The notes under the pieces are model-generated. The model was not told where the DNA came from. It saw nothing but the letters and a program-made list of their open reading frames with translations, and did no database searches. From Clostridiaceae bacterium (GTDB taxonomy: Bacteria > Bacillota > Clostridia > DSM-8532), in contig JAAYKJ010000063.1 in the NCBI GenBank assembly GCA_012522505.1, positions 1-36,976 on the forward strand: a DNA stretch of 36,976 bases. Reading direction: 5' to 3'. Within the stretch, counting starts at the first letter, position 1; each line of letters opens with the position of its first letter. Below are positions 17,369-25,767 of this stretch, in pieces. Position numbers and translations under genes: made by a program.

Positions 17369-18649
17369 TCATGCCAGCAAGGCAGCAAGCAACATTGCTT
17401 TCTCATTGTCCAGATAAATCGTGCCCAATTGGGATATGGGCAGTGGATTCACACCTATGCCCGCTTCAAACGTATATCCCGGTTTATCGAATTCTTGGAT
17501 GAACCAGTCTTTATACCCTGCATAGGAGTCTTCCGGAAGTGTTTCCTCCAAACCATATCCGGAAACACCTGACAGAATTTCTGCGATATCCTTCGAACGG
17601 GGAGGAGCAGAGGTGCCATAATTCCAGTAGATGACTCTTCCTTGGGTATGATAGGCGATGACGAGCTCGGGCTTTAGCCTTTGTGTAAAATCAGCCAAAG
17701 CGAAGGTTTCGGGCTCTGATAGCGGTGATGGCCCTGCGTGGCGGCATGGGGATGGCTTACAGGCATTGAATTTGCTTTCAAGCTCTTTGGCCTTATCCCA
17801 GTTTGCGGGATAATTCAAATTTAAGTCAACTCCACGAATGTTGGCTTTCCATATTTCTTCAAAGGGGAGGTTATCATGGTTCCAGGACAGCAAATCATAA
17901 TAAAATGGGTTTTCCGCAGAAAGACCATTAACAACCAGGTCAACCCCATCCGGGTTTACCATCGGTATCACATAAATACTGCAACTGTTATAAAGCCCAT
18001 GAATGTCAATCCCTTTCATCTTCTCACCCCGGGAGTACGTTCTGCAGAAATTTTCGCAAAACTTCAACAAAAGTACAGATGTAATCCATTCCAGGGCATG
18101 ATGTGCGCCATTATACAGCACCTTTTTTTTACCGCTTCCGAGCCTCAGGAAGTAAAGGGGCTTACCGAGGACGCTTTGCCCAATAATACCTGTTCCCAAA
18201 AACGGGTATCTTGCGGACAATCCTCGTATATGGCTCTCCAGAAGATCAGGCGAATAAGATATATTCGAGGGAATAACATCAAATCCATAGGGGACATTCA
18301 GCTGCATTCCTGGTTGGAATCCTTCTTTTTCTATTCCCGGATTGCAGGTTACAATTTGAGAAACGGTGGTATAATGATTTTGGGCTATGTCCTTAATCGT
18401 ATCAGCGACCCCGACTGTGTATCGGTTAAATCCCTCAATATAGGGCATTAAAGCCTTCCATCCGGAGAGACTGACGATGCCATCGGGCTTTAGTGCATGA
18501 TCCGATTGAAACTGAATAACGGCATTTTTGGTTAGATTTCCATATATGCCATCCACAATGCCGGGGTTATACCCAATCTCCGACAATCTGTTTTGAAGGA
18601 GCATGACTTTAGCGCCTTTGTCTCCGATTTGCAGAATTGGTTTGTTCAT
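17369..18649 (-). CDS. M14 zinc peptidase with PG-binding and LysM domains
   Basis: This 426-aa protein resembles gamma-D-glutamyl-diaminopimelate endopeptidase I, which cuts the peptide stem of peptidoglycan. Domains in order are a peptidoglycan-binding-1 domain (about 7-68), a LysM (about 76-121) and an M14 carboxypeptidase domain (about 135-426). The zinc site is His184/Glu187 (HALE) with His334, and the catalytic Glu395 lies in FEAGIG. The usual DxNRN arginine is replaced (VDLNLNY), as expected for an endopeptidase rather than a carboxypeptidase. There is no signal peptide. In Bacillus relatives such enzymes are sporulation-associated, which would explain the absence; this is inference. 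Confidence 0.9.
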   Translation of the reverse strand: MNKPILQIGDKGAKVMLLQNRLSEIGYNPGIVDGIYGNLTKNAVIQFQSDHALKPDGIVSLSGWKALMPYIEGFNRYTVGVADTIKDIAQNHYTTVSQIVTCNPGIEKEGFQPGMQLNVPYGFDVIPSNISYSPDLLESHIRGLSARYPFLGTGIIGQSVLGKPLYFLRLGSGKKKVLYNGAHHALEWITSVLLLKFCENFCRTYSRGEKMKGIDIHGLYNSCSIYVIPMVNPDGVDLVVNGLSAENPFYYDLLSWNHDNLPFEEIWKANIRGVDLNLNYPANWDKAKELESKFNACKPSPCRHAGPSPLSEPETFALADFTQRLKPELVIAYHTQGRVIYWNYGTSAPPRSKDIAEILSGVSGYGLEETLPEDSYAGYKDWFIQEFDKPGYTFEAGIGVNPLPISQLGTIYLDNEKAMLLAALLA

Positions 18650-18843
18650 ACGGTTTCTCCTTCAGAGGTTTTATCCCGGTTGTCTGTTACCGTTTTTGGT
18701 AGCAGAAAAATCCGGAGAGGTATGAAATGTTTTCGATTAATGGATCATATGTTGATAGGAGCAGATTTAGAATGGCATGAATCGCTAATGGCTTTAAAAC
18801 ACAATATATAAACGACTTCCACTTGGATAAGGGTCGATGTTTC
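18650..18843. other. Divergent intergenic region upstream of glgA and the M14 gene
   Basis: GAAGGAG just inside this gap serves the minus-strand peptidase. CTGTTACC and GGTAGCAG near 18683-18703 form an 8-bp inverted repeat with one mismatch. No convincing promoter could be assigned to either gene. Confidence 0.3.
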
Positions 18844-18893
18844 TTTCAATAGGCGCTTGCGCGAATTGTGCGCCAAAATGCGGGCGCTGAAAG
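18844..18893 (-). repeat. Dispersed repeat family 1, copy B
   Basis: Read on the minus strand it contains CTTTCAGCGCCCGCATTTTG, then GCGCACAATTCGCGCAAGCG and CTATTGAA. It is nearly identical in its core to copy D (35401). It ends 83 bp before the glgA start. Confidence 0.8.
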
Positions 18894-18975
18894 CTACAGC
18901 AGCTAGTCAACAGATCACCTGTTGAAGCCAGGACCACGGAACTTTCATGAAACGGGGTTACAGGAGGGTTTGATA

Positions 18976-20439
18976 ATGAATCAAATGAAAATATGGTTTG
19001 CAGCATCGGAGGTTGCTCCCTTTGCCAAAACTGGTGGGCTTGCCGATGTCGCGGGCTCATTGCCGAAGGCTCTGAAGCGACTGAATGTTGATATTCGTGT
19101 TGTTATGCCCAAATACCGGCAGATACCACAGGAATACGTCAATAAAATGCGTTTTCTGGGTTATACGTATATTGATCTGGCATGGCGGCATGAATACTGC
19201 GGGATTTTTATGCTGGAGCATGAAGGCGTTTTGTTCTATTTCCTTGACAATGAACATTATTTCGATCGGAGCTGGTACTATGGGCAACCTGATGATGGAG
19301 AACGCTTTGCTTTTTTCTGCAAAGCAATTTTGGAGATCCTTCCTGTTATCGGTTTCAAGCCATATATAATCCATTGTAATGATTGGCAGACCGGGCTTGT
19401 TCCTACATTGCTGGATGCCCATTACCGATATCACAGAAACAAAGGCTTTTATCAGACCATGCACACGGTCATGACCATTCACAACCTGAAATATCAGGGA
19501 ATTTTTCCGAAGGTGATGATGGATGAAGTCATTGGCCTTAGCTGGGATTATTTCAATCACGAAGGAATCGAATTTTTTGACAACATTAACTTCCTGAAAG
19601 CGGGAATAGCTTCTGCCACCAAGGTGACAACTGTGAGTAAGGCGTATGCAGAGGAAATCCAAACAGATTACTACGGGGAGAACCTCTCGGGGATTATTCG
19701 GAAAAGGTCTGCCGATCTGATCGGAATCATCAACGGGATTGACTATGAAGAGAATAATCCCAACACCGATAAACGAATTTATGCGCCCTTCAGTGCTGAG
19801 AAACCCGATGGAAAGCAAATCAACAAGTTAAGTCTTCAGAGGGACAAGGGGCTTGAGCAAAATGCAGAGATACCACTTGTCGGGCTGATCTCCAGGCTGG
19901 TAGACCAAAAAGGGCTTGACCTTGTGGACAGGATGATCAGCGAGCTTTTAAGTATGGAACTCCAGTTGATCGTGCTTGGAACTGGCGAAAAAAAATACGA
20001 GGATATGTTCCGTTGGGCGCAAAGCGCATGGCCAGGCAAAATGTCTGCCAATATCTGTTATGATCCAACCCTGGCACAGCGCATATATGCCGGTTGTGAC
20101 CTGTTTCTGATGCCATCTCTGTTTGAGCCCTGCGGGTTAAGCCAGATATTTAGCATGCGGTATGGAACCGTACCGATCGTAAGAGAAACTGGCGGATTAA
20201 GGGATACCGTGATCCCATATAATCAATTTACTGAAACAGGAACAGGGTTCTCCTTTGTAAACTATAACGCCCATGAAATGAAAGACGCCATCGCAAGAGC
20301 TATTGCTGTATATAGGAATAAAGAGAAATGGAACCACCTGATCAAACAATGTATGCTGCAGGATTTCAGCTGGAATCATTCGGCTGAGGAATATAAGAGC
20401 CTGTATGGGCAGATCTGTGGTATTACGGTAACCAAGTAG
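18976..20439 (+). CDS. glgA: Glycogen synthase (ADP-glucose type)
   Basis: This GT5 enzyme extends alpha-1,4-glucan chains from ADP-glucose in the cytoplasm. At 487 aa it has the usual length. The N-terminal KTGGLADV motif (Lys18 onward) binds the sugar nucleotide. An NGIDYEENNP segment marks the start of the second Rossmann domain, and FEPCGL carries the C-terminal catalytic Glu. AGGAGGG 7 bp before the ATG at 18976 fixes the start; an upstream in-frame extension lacks a signal. No other glg gene (glgC, glgD, glgB, glgP) is in the window. A glycogen-binding-like protein is encoded at 8225. A 45-aa membrane peptide follows 50 bp downstream. Confidence 0.97.
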   Translation: MNQMKIWFAASEVAPFAKTGGLADVAGSLPKALKRLNVDIRVVMPKYRQIPQEYVNKMRFLGYTYIDLAWRHEYCGIFMLEHEGVLFYFLDNEHYFDRSWYYGQPDDGERFAFFCKAILEILPVIGFKPYIIHCNDWQTGLVPTLLDAHYRYHRNKGFYQTMHTVMTIHNLKYQGIFPKVMMDEVIGLSWDYFNHEGIEFFDNINFLKAGIASATKVTTVSKAYAEEIQTDYYGENLSGIIRKRSADLIGIINGIDYEENNPNTDKRIYAPFSAEKPDGKQINKLSLQRDKGLEQNAEIPLVGLISRLVDQKGLDLVDRMISELLSMELQLIVLGTGEKKYEDMFRWAQSAWPGKMSANICYDPTLAQRIYAGCDLFLMPSLFEPCGLSQIFSMRYGTVPIVRETGGLRDTVIPYNQFTETGTGFSFVNYNAHEMKDAIARAIAVYRNKEKWNHLIKQCMLQDFSWNHSAEEYKSLYGQICGITVTK

Positions 20440-20489
20440 CCTTTCCCGGCATAATATATAGCAGTTGAACCAATGTGAGGTGAATTGGA

Positions 20490-20627
20490 ATGGGTGATTG
20501 CCGCGATAACGGCTTTTTTGGATTTGGTGGATGGGAATGGATAATAATTATCGTCCTTATCGTCATCATTTTCTGTCCTGGTATATTCAGCCCCAGGGGA
20601 CACTTTGATAACAAATGCTGTAACTGA
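20490..20627 (+). CDS. 45-aa single-pass membrane peptide
   Basis: The ORF begins MGDCRDNGFFGFGGWEW, continues with a very hydrophobic Ile/Val stretch (about 18-29) and ends with CPGIFSPRGHF and NKCCN. GTGAGGTG lies 7 bp before the ATG. The Gly/aromatic N-terminus followed by one membrane span resembles short clostridial and YjcZ-like peptides, some linked with sporulation. It has four cysteines, two of them adjacent near the C-terminus. It lies between glgA and a strong terminator, so it is probably co-transcribed with glgA. Function unknown. Confidence 0.65.
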   Translation: MGDCRDNGFFGFGGWEWIIIIVLIVIIFCPGIFSPRGHFDNKCCN

Positions 20628-20643
20628 TATGCAGTGATATAGA

Positions 20644-20670
20644 AAATGCCCCGCCAGCGGGGCATTTCTC
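20644..20670. terminator. Terminator between glgA unit and glyoxalase-like gene
   Basis: AAATGCCCCG (20644-20653) and CGGGGCATTT (20658-20667) form a perfect 10-bp stem with a 4-nt loop. It is symmetrical with A/T ends and sits between convergent genes, so it may work in both directions. Confidence 0.85.
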
Positions 20671-20685
20671 TGTGTGCGCGGTATA

Positions 20686-21063
20686 TTATTCCCGAGCTTT
20701 TTTCGGTATGATTTCTATCCAGTATCCATCGGGGTCACTGATGAAATATATGCCGATTTCTTTGTTTTCGTAGCAGATGACGCCATTTTTTTCATGCATG
20801 TCGTGGGCCTGTTCGTAATCATCAGCTTCCAGGGCAAGGTGAAATTCGTTGTCACCCAGGTTATAGGGCTGTTCCCAGTCTTGCAGCCAGGTAAGCTCCA
20901 GCTTGTGGGGAGTTTGCTGATCTCCCAGGAAAACGATGATAAATTTGCCGTGATCGGGAGCAATTCTTCGTGTTTCAACAAGCCCCAGATTCTGCTGATA
21001 AAACTGAATGCTTTTTTCCAGGTCACGTACGTTAAAATTGTTATGGCTGAATGTAAAACGCAT
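20686..21063 (-). CDS. Glyoxalase I-like VOC family protein
   Basis: This 125-aa single VOC-domain protein matches lactoylglutathione lyase. The four metal ligands align with GloA: His7 (FSHNN), Glu56 (HKLELTW), His75 (FHLAL) and Glu117 (WIEI). It would isomerise a hemithioacetal of methylglyoxal with a thiol. As Clostridia often lack glutathione, the real thiol or substrate may differ. GGAGG precedes the ATG at 21063. It has its own promoter (21114-21142) with a 12-bp palindrome in the leader. Confidence 0.88.
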   Translation of the reverse strand: MRFTFSHNNFNVRDLEKSIQFYQQNLGLVETRRIAPDHGKFIIVFLGDQQTPHKLELTWLQDWEQPYNLGDNEFHLALEADDYEQAHDMHEKNGVICYENKEIGIYFISDPDGYWIEIIPKKARE

Positions 21064-21082
21064 ACAAAATCCTCCTTATCTT

Positions 21083-21094
21083 TGACAGCTGTCA
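21083..21094. promoter_or_regulatory. Perfect palindrome in the leader of the glyoxalase-like gene
   Basis: TGACAGCTGTCA is a perfect 12-bp palindrome placed 20 bp downstream of the -10 box and just before the ribosome-binding site. This is a typical place for a repressor operator; no regulator is identified. Confidence 0.4.
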
Positions 21095-21113
21095 TATCAT
21101 TAGGCTTTTCTTC

Positions 21114-21142
21114 ACTATAACGCGAGAACCGCTGAAAATCAA
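21114..21142 (-). promoter_or_regulatory. Promoter of the glyoxalase-like gene
   Basis: On the minus strand TTGATT (21142-21137), a 17-bp spacer and TATAGT (21119-21114) form a good sigma-A promoter about 50 bp upstream of the start codon. Confidence 0.6.
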
Positions 21143-21182
21143 TAGGGAGGGTTTACTGTATGCCACAAATTCTCAATTATTA

Positions 21183-21211
21183 TTGATAATATTCAGCTGT
21201 GATGATATAAT
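21183..21211 (+). promoter_or_regulatory. Promoter of the HEAT-like protein gene
   Basis: TTGATA (21183-21188) and consensus TATAAT (21206-21211) are 17 bp apart, giving a leader of about 108 nt before the ATG at 21326. Confidence 0.65.
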
Positions 21212-21325
21212 CAATTCCGCCCTCAAATACTACAGGGAAGGGGTATATAACACCAAAATGAACAGATTGCGTCTGCTGAATTCCCTCAGTGGAGTCAGGC
21301 AGTTTCGCATGGAATGGAGGAAATC

Positions 21326-22207
21326 ATGCCTGAACTGAAGGAAATCTTGGCAAACACATACTGTAATGCTGTCGCAGAATATTTTAGCAGAAACAAGCTG
21401 TCCATTGACGAGGACCTTACAAATCTTTCCCCTCAGGAACAGGAGGCCGCCCTATACCAGATTATCACAAACTATTCAGCTGAAAAATCAAAAGTTATTG
21501 AAAAATGGGCCAATACACCGTTGGAAGAGTTACAGGGCTCCACGCCTGACCAGGCAATCAGCGACTTGTCAAGCCTAGAACAGGTTTTTGAAATTTTTAC
21601 CCATATCGCCCGTGCCGCTGATGAGCACCCTCCAGCCTTGCTGATCAAAAAACTGCAACAATACGGTAACGACGCAGTTTCGCAGCTTTACCAGCTGGCT
21701 GTGGATAACAGGGATGGGGAACCACCGGCCGATTATCTGTTTGCGGCGTCAGTTATAACGTTGGGCACTATGGTAATGGATGAATGTATCGAAGCTTTGA
21801 TTACGCTTGCCTATCAGGTAGAGAAGGAACCGCAGTTGGAACAAATCGAAGCAGCTCTTAAGCTGCATAAGGACAGGACGATTGAACCCATATTGGAGCG
21901 GATGGGGGATACAGGGTTTGGAAATGTTGAAACGATGTTGCTTTATGTATTAGCCTGTTCTGGTGCAAATGATGATAGAATATACCGGCTGATTCGCAGT
22001 GCTTTTCGGACAATGGATAATAAAATGCATGCCATCCTGTGTTTTGAGGTTTATGGCGATGGAAGAGCGGTGCCAATGTTGAGAAGTTTCCTGGAAAAGA
22101 ACGCCCATGGTCTTCCTGACAGGGTATTTCACCAGATCGTTGGCACAATACGGAGGCTGGGCGGTAACACGGAAGATTTCATGAACGCACATCACCATGC
22201 CCATTAA
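21326..22207 (+). CDS. HEAT-like repeat protein of unknown function
   Basis: This 293-aa soluble protein appears all alpha-helical, with repeated amphipathic helix pairs and a His-rich end (HHHAH). The spacing of helices such as PILERMGDTGFGNVETMLLY and RAVPMLRSFLEKN suggests HEAT-like repeats, which usually act as protein-binding scaffolds. The ATG at 21326 is preferred because TGGAGG lies 5 bp upstream; the ATG at 21314 overlaps that site. No catalytic motif was seen. It is transcribed alone, ahead of the rsfS-leuS region. Confidence 0.65.
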   Translation: MPELKEILANTYCNAVAEYFSRNKLSIDEDLTNLSPQEQEAALYQIITNYSAEKSKVIEKWANTPLEELQGSTPDQAISDLSSLEQVFEIFTHIARAADEHPPALLIKKLQQYGNDAVSQLYQLAVDNRDGEPPADYLFAASVITLGTMVMDECIEALITLAYQVEKEPQLEQIEAALKLHKDRTIEPILERMGDTGFGNVETMLLYVLACSGANDDRIYRLIRSAFRTMDNKMHAILCFEVYGDGRAVPMLRSFLEKNAHGLPDRVFHQIVGTIRRLGGNTEDFMNAHHHAH

Positions 22208-22457
22208 GGAATTCAGAACCTTTAGCTGCCAGCTGCTCATTATTGTGAATGAGATTGTTCTCGCGTTTTTGTAGTCCAAACTGGGAAAATCATGCAGGTT
22301 TCAGACAGATTTCTGAATATTGGAGAGAATGCTGCATTTTGGCGGCGTAGGAGGAGCGAAAGGGCATAGTGGTAATTTCCGTAAGGAATGCGATATTTTA
22401 AGGAAAAAACTCCTTGATACCTGACATGTTAAGGGTTATGATAGAAACATAAGCTTC
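22208..22457 (+). other. Intergenic region between the HEAT-like gene and rsfS
   Basis: There is no clear gene. A 31-codon ORF at 22329-22424 has GGAG only 3 bp before its ATG and is not supported. A weak AAGGA/TCCTT hairpin occurs near 22400. No riboswitch family was recognised. Confidence 0.35.
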
Positions 22458-22486
22458 TTTCACAGAGTAAGAAAGTGTACTATAAT
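22458..22486 (+). promoter_or_regulatory. Candidate promoter for rsfS
   Basis: TTTCAC (22458-22463) and consensus TATAAT (22481-22486) are separated by 17 bp. The -35 is weak. The leader to the ATG at 22614 would be about 120 nt. Confidence 0.45.
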
Positions 22487-22613
22487 ATATGACAAAAAGA
22501 TGCGATTTTGCCGGATTATCCGGGTTATATTATACGAACATAAGGCAGCATATATAGTACCAGAACAATTCAGGAATTTGGTGGAAACCGGAAACAGGAG
22601 GTTGATAAATTCA

Positions 22614-22958
22614 ATGGAAATTGAAGAAATGTATAACTGTATTATTCGTGCACTGGAGGACAAAAAAGCCAAGGATCTCAAAGTCATCGATATCCGCGAG
22701 CTGACCACCATTGCATATTATTTTATTATATGCAGCGGTACATCTAACACCCATATCAAGACGCTTGCCGATGAAGTTGAATACAAACTGAAGGAAAAGG
22801 ATATAAGGCCTCTGCGCCGGGAAGGTTATAATAGCGCCAGATGGGTTCTCTTGGATTATGGCGATATTGTTGTGCATATTTTCCACGAGGAGGACCGCTC
22901 GTTTTATAACTTGGAACGACTGTGGCAGGACGGTAAAGTAATCCCTCCCAGGGAATAA
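22614..22958 (+). CDS. rsfS: Ribosomal silencing factor RsfS
   Basis: This 114-aa protein belongs to the RsfS/Iojap family. It binds ribosomal protein uL14 on the large subunit and prevents subunit joining when nutrients are scarce. Family landmarks are the D(I/L)REL segment, YFIICSGTSNTHIKTLAD and the C-terminal W(V/L)LLDYGDIVVHIFHEEDR block. The ATG at 22614 has AGGAGG 12 bp upstream, a rather long spacing. An upstream extension from 22500 is not conserved in the family. It lies 149 bp before leuS with repeat copy C between. Confidence 0.95.
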   Translation: MEIEEMYNCIIRALEDKKAKDLKVIDIRELTTIAYYFIICSGTSNTHIKTLADEVEYKLKEKDIRPLRREGYNSARWVLLDYGDIVVHIFHEEDRSFYNLERLWQDGKVIPPRE

Positions 22959-23010
22959 TTCTTCGATGAAGAATATTTAGGGTGGCTATCCCCGCCTTGA
23001 ATTAATATTA

Positions 23011-23058
23011 GTTAGCGCTTGCGCGAATTATGCGCCAAAACGCGGGGGATGAGAGCGC
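23011..23058 (-). repeat. Dispersed repeat family 1, copy C
   Basis: Read on the minus strand it contains CCCCGCGTTTTGGCGCATAA followed by TTCGCGCAAGCGCTAACTAA. The core matches copies A, B and D; the hairpin on the G/C-rich end has decayed. It ends 50 bp before the leuS start codon. Confidence 0.75.
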
Positions 23059-23107
23059 CTTGTTTTAGATTAATAATTCATTCACAGACAGATCAGGAGG
23101 AAGAAAA

Positions 23108-25552
23108 ATGGCATATTCAACAGAGGTGGATAAAAAGTGGCAAAATAAATGGAGAGAAACCAACCTCTATCAATTTGATAAGGCGAATCTGGAAAACAAA
23201 CTCTATTGCCTTGAAATGTTTTCCTACCCGTCGGGGGCAAACCTGCATGTCGGGCATTGGTATAATTTTGGTCTGACCGATTCCTGGGCCAGAATGAAGC
23301 GCTTGCAGGGCTTTAATGTATTCCATCCGATGGGGTTTGACGCTTTCGGTCTGCCCGCTGAAAATTATGCGATAAAAACAGGTATCCATCCGAAGGACTC
23401 GACCTATAAAAATATTGAAACGATGGAACGGCAGCTTCAGGAAATGGGAGCCACCTATGACTGGGATTACGAAGTGATTACCTGCGCACCAGAGTATTAC
23501 AAATGGACCCAGTGGATTTTTCTGAAACTGTTAGAGCACGGCTTGGCTTATCGAAAGAAGGCGCCTGTAAACTGGTGTCCCAGTTGTAAAACGGTTCTTG
23601 CCAACGAACAGGTTGTAGATGGCGCCTGCGAAAGATGCCACAAAGAAGTAACGAAAAGAGATCTGACACAATGGTTTTACAAGATTACTGCTTATGCTCA
23701 GGAGCTTCTGGACTGCATTCCCGATCTGGACTGGCCTGAGAAGACGAAGAAAATTCAGACAAACTGGATTGGCCGTTCGGAAGGCGCAGAAATTGAGTTT
23801 GCTGTAGCAGATAGTGATAAGACCTTTAAAGTCTTTACAACAAGGGCAGATACCCTGTATGGTGTAACCTATGTGGTATTGGCTCCCGAAAGCGAGTTAA
23901 CCGATCAGGTGACTACTGATGAATGTCGCGATCAGGTAGAGGCGTATAAGAAGTTTGCTGGAAAGCAAACCGATGTGGAAAGGTTGTCCACAGCGAAGGA
24001 GAAAACCGGTGTGTTCACAGGAGCCTATGCCATTAACCCGGTAAATGGTGAAAGGATACCTATCTGGATTTCCGATTATGTACTGGCCGGTTATGGAACT
24101 GGCTGCGTGATGGCGGTGCCAGGCCACGATGAACGTGACTTTGAGTTCGCCACCAAGTTCAACCTTCCCATCAAACGGGTTATCAATGGCAGGGAAGGAG
24201 TGGATGATACACTTCCTTTTGTAGAATACGGTATCTTAACCGACAGTCAGGAGTTTTCGGGTGTACTGTCCGAGGATGCCAAGGATGCTATTGTTGCAAA
24301 ACTTGAAAAGGAAGGCAGGGCTGAACCGGTAGTTAATTTCCGGCTTAGAGACTGGCTTGTTTCCAGGCAGCGTTACTGGGGCGCACCTATTCCGATCATT
24401 TATTGTGAAGATTGTGGAACTGTTCCGGTTCCCGAAGAAGACCTTCCGGTCAGACTTCCCTATGATGTAGAGTTTACTCCTGACGGGGAATCCCCCCTTG
24501 CAAAATGTGACTCATACATGAACACAACCTGCCCGAAATGTGGAAAACCCGCCAAACGGGATCCCGATACATTGGATACCTTCGTGTGTTCTTCCTGGTA
24601 CTATCTTCGGTACCCTGACAATCGAAACGAAAAGGAGGTATTCAACCGGGAATGGGTGAATAAAATCCTGCCGGTTGATAAATATGTCGGTGGCGCAGAA
24701 CATGCGGCGATGCATCTTTTATACGCAAGGTTTTTTACCAAGGCACTTCGGGATATGGGATATCTTGATTTTGATGAGCCGTTCTTATCTCTTGTCCATC
24801 AGGGAACCATTCTGGGACCGGATGGTGCACGGATGAGTAAATCCAGGGGTAACACGATTTCCCCCGACGAATACATCGACGAACACGGTTCCGATGTCTT
24901 TCGGCTGTATCTTGCCTTTGGCTTTGCATATACCGAAGGTGGGCCGTGGAGTGATGATGGTATAAAAGCGATTGCCCGTTTTGTAAACAGGGCGGAAAGG
25001 CTTGTTGAGAAGTTTGTTTCAGAAAAGGGATCCTTAACCTCGGACGAAATTGGCTCAAACGAGAAAGAGCTGAGTTTTGTACTTCATACAGCGATCAAAG
25101 GTGTTACGGAGGATGCGGAAAAATTCCAGTTCAACACTTCGATTGCACGGCTGATGGAGCTTATTAACGGGCTATATAAATATGATGCGTTACCCGAAAA
25201 AAATGGAACAGTATTGGAGGAAGCAATACGTTCATTTTTGGTTCTGATATCACCTTTTGCTCCCCATTTTGCTGAAGAAATGTGGGAAAAGATGGGCTAC
25301 GCTTACTCCATATTCAACCACAGCTGGCCGAAATGGGACCCGGATGCTCTGGTTATGGATACGGTGGAGATAGCTATTCAGATTAACGGGCAGGTCAAAT
25401 TCAGAATTGATGTGCCATCGGATGCTGATAAAAAGGCTATGGAAAAAGCGGCCTTGGAGGATGATAAAGTGTCAGACTTCCTAAAAGACAGGGAAATCGT
25501 TAAAGTCATCGCGATTCCAGGCAGGCTTGTAAATATCGTCATTAAAAAGTAA
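23108..25552 (+). CDS. leuS: Leucyl-tRNA synthetase
   Basis: This class I synthetase of 814 aa charges tRNA-Leu in the cytoplasm. The HIGH motif is HVGH at 47-50, followed by Trp, as in many bacterial LeuS proteins. A zinc-like cluster [13 protein letters not shown] with CERC occurs near 160-180. The CP1 editing domain includes the [19 protein letters not shown] block. The KMSKS loop appears as RMSKS at 575-579, and a helical anticodon-binding domain and C-terminal extension follow. AGGAGGAAG precedes the ATG. Unlike ileS, no T-box leader is present in the 149-bp gap before it. Confidence 0.98.
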   Translation: MAYSTEVDKKWQNKWRETNLYQFDKANLENKLYCLEMFSYPSGANLHVGHWYNFGLTDSWARMKRLQGFNVFHPMGFDAFGLPAENYAIKTGIHPKDSTYKNIETMERQLQEMGATYDWDYEVITCAPEYYKWTQWIFLKLLEHGLAYRKKAPVNWCPSCKTVLANEQVVDGACERCHKEVTKRDLTQWFYKITAYAQELLDCIPDLDWPEKTKKIQTNWIGRSEGAEIEFAVADSDKTFKVFTTRADTLYGVTYVVLAPESELTDQVTTDECRDQVEAYKKFAGKQTDVERLSTAKEKTGVFTGAYAINPVNGERIPIWISDYVLAGYGTGCVMAVPGHDERDFEFATKFNLPIKRVINGREGVDDTLPFVEYGILTDSQEFSGVLSEDAKDAIVAKLEKEGRAEPVVNFRLRDWLVSRQRYWGAPIPIIYCEDCGTVPVPEEDLPVRLPYDVEFTPDGESPLAKCDSYMNTTCPKCGKPAKRDPDTLDTFVCSSWYYLRYPDNRNEKEVFNREWVNKILPVDKYVGGAEHAAMHLLYARFFTKALRDMGYLDFDEPFLSLVHQGTILGPDGARMSKSRGNTISPDEYIDEHGSDVFRLYLAFGFAYTEGGPWSDDGIKAIARFVNRAERLVEKFVSEKGSLTSDEIGSNEKELSFVLHTAIKGVTEDAEKFQFNTSIARLMELINGLYKYDALPEKNGTVLEEAIRSFLVLISPFAPHFAEEMWEKMGYAYSIFNHSWPKWDPDALVMDTVEIAIQINGQVKFRIDVPSDADKKAMEKAALEDDKVSDFLKDREIVKVIAIPGRLVNIVIKK

Positions 25553-25621
25553 ACTCGTTTAGCTGAAAGCCAAACACTAAGCTTTTTTACGAAGTAAAAT
25601 ACGTATATAGCGTTTTTACGG

Positions 25622-25641
25622 ACCTGCCACCAGGTGTTTTT
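25622..25641 (+). terminator. Possible weak terminator after leuS
   Basis: ACCTG and CAGGT form a 5-bp stem with a 4-nt loop, followed by GTTTTTC. It is 70 bp past the leuS stop. The stem is short, so the call is tentative. Confidence 0.35.
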
Positions 25642-25767
25642 CGTTACCGGTTTTAAATACACTTCTGGCAACAGTGGTCTATAGGCTATTGCAGCTTGCT
25701 GTAAAGACTTTAGAAGCAGGGTGGGGCCTTGGAAATATGATAATACTAAATATGGGGGTGTCATAGA

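Noticed and set aside
17876-18451. 191-codon plus-strand ORF inside the M14 gene
   Set aside because: It is the shadow of the minus-strand peptidase, whose zinc and catalytic residues are clear.
18722-18811. 29-codon ORF upstream of glgA
   Set aside because: Spacing of the GGAGAGG to the ATG is too short, and it shows no recognisable composition or family.
22329-22424. 31-codon Gly-rich ORF before rsfS
   Set aside because: Its GGAG is only 3 bp from the ATG, and there is no promoter or family support.
22979-22998. GGGTGGCTATCCCCGCC before leuS as a possible T-box core
   Set aside because: The invariant TGGNACCGCG is missing, and no Stem I or terminator is present.
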